Below, piece by piece: positions 1-3,687 of a DNA stretch of 6,935 bases (within the stretch, counting starts at the first letter, position 1; the number at the start of each line of letters is the position of its first letter). Source of the DNA: Ignavibacteriaceae bacterium (lineage in GTDB: Bacteria > Bacteroidota > Ignavibacteria > Ignavibacteriales > Ignavibacteriaceae); NCBI GenBank assembly GCA_031292465.1, contig JARLHB010000169.1, forward strand, positions 1 to 6,935, read 5' to 3'. Both the position numbers and the translations under genes were made by a program. The notes beneath the pieces were generated by a model. It did no database searches, was not told where the DNA came from, and saw only the letters and a list, made by a program, of their open reading frames with translations.

Positions 1-4
1 AACT

Positions 5-160
5 ATGATTTGGTTAATTATATCTCTTTTATTTCTGCTATGGCTGTTGGGAGTTATCCTGAAGATAGCCATGGGGGGATTAGTTCATATAATATTAGTT
101 ATCGGGGTAATCCTGCTGGTTATAAATTTACTAAAAACTGCTAAAACAAAATCCACTTAG
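5..160 (+). CDS. Small two-helix membrane protein, DUF5670 / lmo0937 family
   Basis: This is a 51-residue ORF, with ATG at 5 and TAG at 158-160. It reads MIWLIISLLFLLWLLGVILK for the first hydrophobic helix (about residues 2-20). The family-typical AMGGLVHIILVIGVILL follows (about 22-38) as the second helix, and then a basic tail, NLLKTAKTKST. The WLLG turn and the GG-x-x-H-I-x-L-V-I pattern are what I recognise from the lmo0937/DUF5670 proteins, which are usually about 45-55 residues long, so this copy seems complete. It should be an inner-membrane protein. The function of the family is not established; members are often described as stress-associated, which I cannot test here. The ATG lies 4 bp from the window edge, so its promoter and ribosome binding site are not visible and a longer upstream start cannot be excluded. 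It converges on the rlpA-like gene with a 5-bp gap and no clear terminator hairpin between them. Confidence 0.82.
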   Translation: MIWLIISLLFLLWLLGVILKIAMGGLVHIILVIGVILLVINLLKTAKTKST

Positions 161-165
161 ATTTA

Positions 166-648
166 TTATTTTAAGCTTTCACCATATTTTAGAACTTCAA
201 CACGAACTTTGGCTGTACCGCTGCCGATCATACTAAGCCGCTTGGCAGCTTCTAAAGAAACATCAATTATCCTTCCCTTTTTCAGCCATCCCCTGTCATT
301 GATTCTAAGTACAACTGCTTTTTGATTTTCAAGATTTGTAACCCGCACTATAGAATTAAATGGTAAGTCCTGGTGAGCGGCAGTAAGTGAATTCATATCA
401 TACACTTCACCGTTTGATGTGCGCCTGCCGTTATATTGCTCTGCATAATAAGAAGCGGTACCCGTAAAAATATCCAGAGGCACAACATTTTCATATCTCT
501 TTAATTCTTCAGAAGAAGGTGCTTGTGTTGCAGTTGGAATATCTCTCCCTGCACCGGACTGCCCTTCATTCGTAAAACGGGGAACGGCAGCTCCACATGA
601 GGCAATTAAAAACGATAAAATCACGAACCCTATTTCTCTGATTCCCAT
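166..648 (-). CDS. rlpA: Septal ring lytic transglycosylase RlpA-like lipoprotein (double-psi beta-barrel)
   Basis: A 160-residue protein. Residues 1-18 form a lipoprotein signal: MGIREIGFVILSFLIASC, with lipobox I-A-S-C and the lipidated Cys at 18. A polar, disordered linker follows (about 19-60). A double-psi beta-barrel domain fills about 61-155. Diagnostic motifs are TASYYAEQYNGRRTSNGE (64-81), LTAAHQDLPF (88-97), VRVTNL (101-106) and INDRG (116-120). Glu81, His92 and Asp118 correspond to the conserved acidic and histidine positions of RlpA/expansin-like domains; Trp121 stands where Pro is common after DRG. There is no C-terminal SPOR domain, so this is the short form. RlpA proteins are lipid-anchored, and some cleave peptidoglycan strands that lack stem peptides; activity here is inferred from the retained residues. 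The ATG at 646-648 fits the signal peptide exactly. No clear Shine-Dalgarno sequence precedes it. The gene stands alone on the minus strand. Confidence 0.9.
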   Translation of the reverse strand: MGIREIGFVILSFLIASCGAAVPRFTNEGQSGAGRDIPTATQAPSSEELKRYENVVPLDIFTGTASYYAEQYNGRRTSNGEVYDMNSLTAAHQDLPFNSIVRVTNLENQKAVVLRINDRGWLKKGRIIDVSLEAAKRLSMIGSGTAKVRVEVLKYGESLK

Positions 649-685
649 ATTCTACCACGATTTGCAGGGCTAAAATATGAAAAAA

Positions 686-713
686 TTCAAAGATTTAAAA
701 ATTTAAAGATTTA
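686..713. repeat. AT-rich 12-bp direct repeat upstream of rlpA
   Basis: TTCAAAGATTTA (686-697) recurs as TTTAAAGATTTA (702-713), 11 of 12 identical with a 16-bp period and A/T filler between. It lies 38-65 bp upstream of the rlpA start, so it could sit in its promoter region. It may equally be simple low-complexity drift, which is common in AT-rich genomes. Confidence 0.5.
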
Positions 714-909
714 CCCAATACTGTCTAAAAGAAATTCATAATTGGACAAGATGTTTAGTAATACTAAAATAAAAACAACTTTTTTCTTAAATCGATATTC
801 GGAACCCACTAATAATTTCCTCTTAGGCAGAGAACAATGCAATTTAAGAGTTAACCTTTTTCTGATTTTTTATTTATTTTTTTAATTCTGTCCTAATAAA
901 ACCACTTCT

Positions 910-929
910 GTTTCGCTTCTACGAAGCTC
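910..929 (+). repeat. Hairpin repeat copy 1 (GTTTC-stem-loop-TC)
   Basis: The sequence is GTTTCGCTTCTACGAAGCTC. The core folds as stem GCTTC / GAAGC with loop TAC. It shares the GTTTCGC head and GCTC tail with the copies at 961 and 1096, while the inner three stem bases differ and still pair. It is a REP-like intergenic unit and no coding function is expected. Confidence 0.7.
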
Positions 930-960
930 TATCCATTTTTATTTGTTTCTGCCTACTAAT

Positions 961-980
961 GTTTCGCAGCTCCGCAGCTC
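961..980 (+). repeat. Hairpin repeat copy 2 (stem with one A-A mismatch)
   Basis: The sequence is GTTTCGCAGCTCCGCAGCTC. Head and tail are identical to copy 1. The stem is GCAGC / GCAGC with loop TCC; four of five positions pair and the central one is an A-A mismatch, so this copy may be decaying. It is preceded by AAT, giving AATGTTTCGC, much as copy 3 reads CATGTTTCGC on the minus strand. Confidence 0.65.
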
Positions 981-1020
981 TGAAATAAAACTGAATAACA
1001 GATCTAAATATTTTTGTATT

Positions 1021-1040
1021 CAGCCGCATAGCGGCGATAC
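1021..1040 (-). repeat. Hairpin repeat copy 4 (variant GTATC head)
   Basis: Read on the minus strand this is GTATCGCCGCTATGCGGCTG. It has the same 20-bp layout as the other copies, with stem GCCGC / GCGGC and loop TAT, all five pairs intact. The head has A instead of T at position 3 and the tail ends in G instead of C, so it is the most diverged copy. It abuts the palindrome at 1041-1062. Confidence 0.6.
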
Positions 1041-1062
1041 ACCTGCCGGCCGGTAGGCAGGT
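1041..1062. repeat. GC-rich palindrome (ACCTGCC / GGCAGGT arms)
   Basis: A 7-bp perfect inverted repeat, ACCTGCC (1041-1047) and GGCAGGT (1056-1062), flanks GGCCGGTA, whose GGCC core is itself palindromic. It is immediately next to hairpin copy 4, with no spacer. It is far more GC-rich than its surroundings. A related GCAGGC / CTGCC vocabulary appears in the repeats upstream of gcvP (6791-6893), which suggests a genome-wide dispersed family. Confidence 0.65.
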
Positions 1063-1095
1063 CAGTAGCAATGCAGATTACCCTCATAAACCCGG

Positions 1096-1115
1096 GAGCT
1101 CCATCGGAGCGAAAC
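1096..1115 (-). repeat. Hairpin repeat copy 3 (minus orientation)
   Basis: Read on the minus strand this is GTTTCGCTCCGATGGAGCTC. The stem is GCTCC / GGAGC with loop GAT, fully paired. Head and tail are identical to copies 1 and 2 although the orientation is opposite, so the 910-1115 block contains two copies each way. Confidence 0.7.
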
Positions 1116-1155
1116 ATGGCTTTTATTGTTCACGGCTCGTCTCTGTTTTAGTGTT

Positions 1156-1298
1156 TACTTGTTGAAGTATTATAACTAAACTAAAACTTTTTGCTTTTAT
1201 AGCGATCCTTCTTTTTGGGGTCTTTCTAACAAGCTTGGATATACTTGATGAAATGATTTTAATTCCCTATTTACAAAAAAGTTAATATACTTGTTGAA
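1156..1298. repeat. Three TACTTG(A/T)TGAA boxes
   Basis: TACTTGTTGAA occurs at 1156-1166 and 1288-1298, and TACTTGATGAA at 1242-1252; the starts are 86 and 46 bp apart, all in the same orientation. The last two share a longer ATATACTTG(A/T)TGAA. They lie downstream of rsmE. They could be binding boxes, remnants of a degenerate repeat, or chance in an AT-rich background. Confidence 0.4.
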
Positions 1299-1361
1299 CC
1301 CGTAAATTCCGGGATCTTAAGTATAATATAATTCCGCAAACCTGCAACTTGAAAACCAGTT

Positions 1362-2090
1362 TTAGAAAGAAGTAATTAAAGATGCGCATTTAACAATTGC
1401 AGTTTCTGAACGTAAACGGTTAACAGCCAGTTTATATAATTCATCTTCATTAAACAGCGACAGTTCTTTTGGGCTTAAGCCGCCCTCCGGCCCGAATATA
1501 AAATAGTATTTATCTTCCTTATTTTCAGGCAGACAGCTGAATATATTTTTCGTATCCTGTTCAAACACAATTTTATTGCCTTCAAAGCTCTTAATTTCCT
1601 TAATGGAGCCGGCTATGGAAATTACAGGCAAATAACTTTGCAGCGACTGTTTCATAGCCGACAGTACAATTTTCTGCCACCGTTCTATTTTGGATGATTT
1701 GGAAACTGTTCTTTCTGATTCGAATATGACAAAATTGGTTATACCGAGTTCTGTACATTTTTCAAGAGCAAACTCAAAACGTTCCGGACTTTTTAATTTT
1801 GGCAGGCAGAAAACTACGTTTGCAAATTTGTTCTTATATGCAAATTCTTTTTTAACGGTTATAATTAACGAATCTTTCAATATTTCAGTAATATTCCCGT
1901 TGAATATTTTCCCCTCTCCGTTTGTTACATATATTTCATCGCCTGAATGATGCCTCATTACCTTAACGGCATGATGGAATTCATCACCGGGAAGTATAAT
2001 TTCATTCCCGCTGAAATTTTCAGACAGTGAATAAAACAATTCTATGTTAGAAAGATGTTCCAAGTCCGAATATAAATTGTGAATGTCCAT
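1362..2090 (-). CDS. rsmE: 16S rRNA (uracil(1498)-N3)-methyltransferase RsmE
   Basis: RsmE methylates N3 of U1498 in 16S rRNA of the assembled small subunit, using SAM; it is a SPOUT-class trefoil-knot enzyme. Numbering from the ATG at 2090 (242 residues): an N-terminal PUA-like domain has EFHHAVKVMR at 37-46 and GDEIYVTNGEG at 50-60. The SPOUT domain has KSPERFEFALEKCTELGI at 100-117, the SAM-binding knot FGPEGGLSPKEL at 200-211 and NRLRSETAIV at 224-233. It ends in SLITSF, a normal family end. The family N-terminus (M-x-LFY) aligns with IELFYS, whose Ile codon is ATA at 2043-2045, with TTG at 2037-2039 two codons later. The 15 residues from the ATG to that point overlap the Omp85 coding frame and look non-conserved. 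I chose the only ATG; TTG at 2109-2111 is also possible. No start has a clear Shine-Dalgarno. It is probably translated from the same mRNA as the upstream Omp85 gene. Confidence 0.93.
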   Translation of the reverse strand: MDIHNLYSDLEHLSNIELFYSLSENFSGNEIILPGDEFHHAVKVMRHHSGDEIYVTNGEGKIFNGNITEILKDSLIITVKKEFAYKNKFANVVFCLPKLKSPERFEFALEKCTELGITNFVIFESERTVSKSSKIERWQKIVLSAMKQSLQSYLPVISIAGSIKEIKSFEGNKIVFEQDTKNIFSCLPENKEDKYYFIFGPEGGLSPKELSLFNEDELYKLAVNRLRSETAIVKCASLITSF

Positions 2091-3378
2091 AATTATTAAA
2101 AGCGTATTCAATTCTTAACTGGCTGTAAGGAAGAACCAGAAAAACAAGTCCTGCCCCATATCCGGTGTTTAAATCATTAATATTAATCCGCTGCCCCCAC
2201 ATTCTGGTTACACCTGAATCGGTAAAAAGTTCTGCATACATTGCAAAACGGTATGTAAGCAATGATTTAGGAATTACCGGAACAAAATTAAATCCAATCT
2301 CAACATCTTTTATTATGGGATAATTTAATTCTACCGAACCTATGTAATAGCTGTTCCCTTCCATCTCAGTGTTATAGTATCCGCGTATTCTTTCTCCATA
2401 TCCGAAGTATGAATAATCATAATAAGGGACAAGCCTGCCGAAAGTCATCCTTGAAGCTACCCGGCATTTGAATCTTAAACCAGAATCTAATTCAAAATAT
2501 TTTCTTAAATCAATATTAAAAGCCTGGTAATCTATATTGTCTATACCAAGCCCGCTGAACTGAAGATTTGCAAATCCATAAGCACCCCGGCCGGGAAATT
2601 GAGCTAAATCTCTTGTATCATAAGTATAACTTAGCCCTGTCGAAATCTGCCTGTCAATTCTTCCATTTGATGCCGATACACCTTTTATATAAACCGGGTT
2701 ATCAACATAATCATAACCGACAGAAAGATCTATCCTGTTAAACAGGTTTAATCTTTTTCCAAAATCAATAGAACCGTTTATAAATTTTTGATTGAAGTCT
2801 CCGCCGTATAATTCTTTTGCAATAGTGCTCTTATTAATTGCATTTTGATAATACAACTGGACAGTAAGATCAATATCTTGTTCTCTAACAAAATACGGCC
2901 TGTTATAATAAATCATAAATTTAGGATCATATCCGAATTCAGCAGTAGCTTTTAGGGTTTCGTTTTGCCCCCTGAAATTTCTTAACATAAGATTTACCCC
3001 GTAAGAAATTTTTTGCCAGTCTTTATCCTGCAAATCAACAAATGGAATTGGATAAATATACCAGCTTTCTTCAACATAAATTAAGACGTAATTACAGTTA
3101 TTCATCCTGTAAGGAATAAAGTTTACCACTGTAAAAATCCCGAGGCTGAATACTCTGTTGGAATTATACTCTAATGTTTTAGGATTTACAGTGTCTCCCG
3201 GACTGAAAGTAAGTTCACGCATAACTACATCGGGTACTGTAATTTTATTGCCCACCAGCTTTATTGAATCTACTTTTATCGAGTATTTGCCGGTATATAG
3301 GAGAGAATCACTCACTTGGGAAAATGAATTTGCTGCTGTAAATAGAAGCAGTATAAAAGTGAGTGAATATTTTATCAT
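2047..3378 (-). CDS. BamA/TamA-family (Omp85) outer-membrane protein with one POTRA domain
   Basis: A 443-residue protein. A Sec signal peptide covers about residues 1-20 (MIKYSLTFILLLFTAANSFS, then Q21). A single POTRA-like domain follows at about 35-103: VDSIKLVGNKI at 36-46, LTFSPGDTVN at 56-65, then NRVFSLGIFTVVNF at 74-87 and LIYVEE at 99-104. The rest is an Omp85-type 16-strand barrel (about 125-443). Its markers are TYDTRDLAQFPGRGAYGFA (252-270), the RIRGYY version of the VRGF/Y lid-loop motif (330-335), LFTDSGV (384-390), YGAGLVFLVLPYSQLRIEYAF (407-427) as two strands, and the end FIFGLGTSF with a terminal Phe as in outer-membrane beta-signals. BamA has five POTRAs and TamA three, so this is the compact accessory type, and its cargo is unknown. 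It could assemble or export outer-membrane or surface proteins or lipids. Its last 44 bp overlap rsmE. The ATG at 3376-3378 fits the signal peptide. Confidence 0.88.
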   Translation of the reverse strand: MIKYSLTFILLLFTAANSFSQVSDSLLYTGKYSIKVDSIKLVGNKITVPDVVMRELTFSPGDTVNPKTLEYNSNRVFSLGIFTVVNFIPYRMNNCNYVLIYVEESWYIYPIPFVDLQDKDWQKISYGVNLMLRNFRGQNETLKATAEFGYDPKFMIYYNRPYFVREQDIDLTVQLYYQNAINKSTIAKELYGGDFNQKFINGSIDFGKRLNLFNRIDLSVGYDYVDNPVYIKGVSASNGRIDRQISTGLSYTYDTRDLAQFPGRGAYGFANLQFSGLGIDNIDYQAFNIDLRKYFELDSGLRFKCRVASRMTFGRLVPYYDYSYFGYGERIRGYYNTEMEGNSYYIGSVELNYPIIKDVEIGFNFVPVIPKSLLTYRFAMYAELFTDSGVTRMWGQRININDLNTGYGAGLVFLVLPYSQLRIEYAFNNYGHSQFIFGLGTSF

Positions 3379-3430
3379 TAATCTTCTACGAAGTGAGTCA
3401 TGTGATAAATAACTGAAGTTACGCAGCCTT

Positions 3431-3438
3431 CAAAAATA
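3431..3438 (-). promoter_or_regulatory. Possible Bacteroidota-type -7 box for the Omp85-rsmE unit
   Basis: On the minus strand this reads TATTTTTG, which fits the TAnnTTTG -7 consensus known for Bacteroidota, 52 bp upstream of the Omp85 ATG. No TTG -33 element is found at the expected distance upstream, where the arm of the inverted-repeat element begins. AT-rich DNA yields such boxes by chance, so this is weak. Confidence 0.22.
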
Positions 3439-3446
3439 TTATTAAG

Positions 3447-3592
3447 TAGCCCCGAGTTTTAGAGGCTGTGTGAAAATTCAAAATCAAGGAATAAATATTT
3501 ATTATTTTGCAATAAAGAACTTATATTTTCATAAAAATGAAAATATATAATTTGGAAACGAGTTTTCACACAGCCTCTAAATGTCGGGGCTA
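3447..3592. mobile_element. 146-bp MITE-like element with about 32-bp inverted repeats, nested in an older palindrome
   Basis: The left arm (3447-3478) and the reverse complement of the right arm (3561-3592) match at 29 of 32 positions. The outer part is TAGCCCCGA / TCGGGGCTA; the inner part is TTTAGAGGCTGTGTGAAAA. The 80-bp centre is AT-rich and non-coding, with a perfect 14-bp palindrome (3490-3503) and a hairpin, TATATTTTCAT / ATGAAAATATA with loop AAAA (3522-3547). The GAGGCTGTGTGAAAA ends resemble terminal inverted repeats of transposase-encoding IS elements in Bacteroidota as I remember them; the family is not verified. Taking the mobile unit as GAGGC...GCCTC (3463-3578) flanked by TA on both sides, removal restores a short palindrome with AGCCCCGA / TCGGGGCT arms. 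It has no transposase, so movement would depend on one elsewhere. It sits 68 bp upstream of the Omp85 gene and may supply or disturb its promoter. Confidence 0.7.
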
Positions 3593-3637
3593 TTCCAAAC
3601 ATTCTTTGCGTAACATCAGTAAATAAAATAAATTATC

Positions 3638-3673
3638 AGGCAGCGGCAAAAGTAATTATTTTTGCCGCCGCCT
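3638..3673 (-). terminator. Intrinsic terminator of gcvP
   Basis: On the minus strand, 14 nt after the gcvP stop codon, AGGCGGCGGCAAAA is followed by an 8-nt loop and TTTTGCCGCTGCCT. The stem has 14 positions, 13 Watson-Crick pairs and one G-U. It is followed by a T-rich stretch, GATAATTTATTTTATTT, typical of Rho-independent termination although the T-run is broken. On the + strand the hairpin is followed by TTGAAG, so it should act mainly for gcvP. It also marks the boundary between the gcvP unit and the Omp85-rsmE unit. Confidence 0.8.
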
Positions 3674-3687
3674 TTGAAGAACAATAT

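Larger units (their letters stand above)
649..1361. other. 713-bp intergenic region rich in hairpin repeats, no convincing gene
   Basis: The region lies between the 3' end of rsmE and the 5' end of the rlpA-like gene, both on the minus strand. It holds an AT-rich direct repeat (686-713), four copies of a 20-bp hairpin motif (910-1115), a GC-rich palindrome (1041-1062), a bulged inverted repeat (CTGAATAACA at 991-1000 against TGTATTCAG at 1015-1023) and three TACTTG(A/T)TGAA boxes (1156-1298). The only open frames found are a 44-codon one on + (751-885) and a start-less one of 39 codons on - (1197-1316); neither looks like a gene. The rlpA promoter must lie in the right-hand neighbourhood of 649, but no clear -33/-7 pair could be picked out. 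Confidence 0.7.

Noticed and set aside
166..648. Pseudogenised rlpA because the SPOR domain is missing
   Set aside because: Signal peptide, lipobox and the complete double-psi barrel are intact; short RlpA-like lipoproteins without SPOR are common.
751..885. 44-codon ORF on the + strand (MFSNTKIKTTFFLNRYSEPT...)
   Set aside because: No ribosome binding site, low-complexity Phe/Leu-rich end, no recognisable family, and it lies in AT-rich repeat-bearing DNA; chance ORF is the simplest reading.
910..1115. CRISPR array
   Set aside because: The repeats are only 20 bp, occur in both orientations, have irregular spacing and variable stems, and no cas genes are near.
1299..1313. CCCG / CGGG hairpin as a terminator for rsmE
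   Set aside because: Only 4-5 base pairs and no T-run follows on the minus strand (GTTCAACAAG), so there is no real terminator signature.
1197..1316. 39-codon open stretch on the minus strand (DPGIYGFNKYINFF...ERPQKEGSL)
   Set aside because: The composition looks somewhat protein-like, but it is preceded directly by a stop codon, has no ATG and matches no family I know. It may be a gene remnant but cannot be supported.
3158..3412. + strand ORF of 84 codons opposite the Omp85 gene
   Set aside because: It is antisense to a well-supported gene and shows no family features; a shadow frame. The same holds for + frames at 1690-1950, 4311-4499, 4520-4762 and 5617-5841 and the - frame at 4824-5006.
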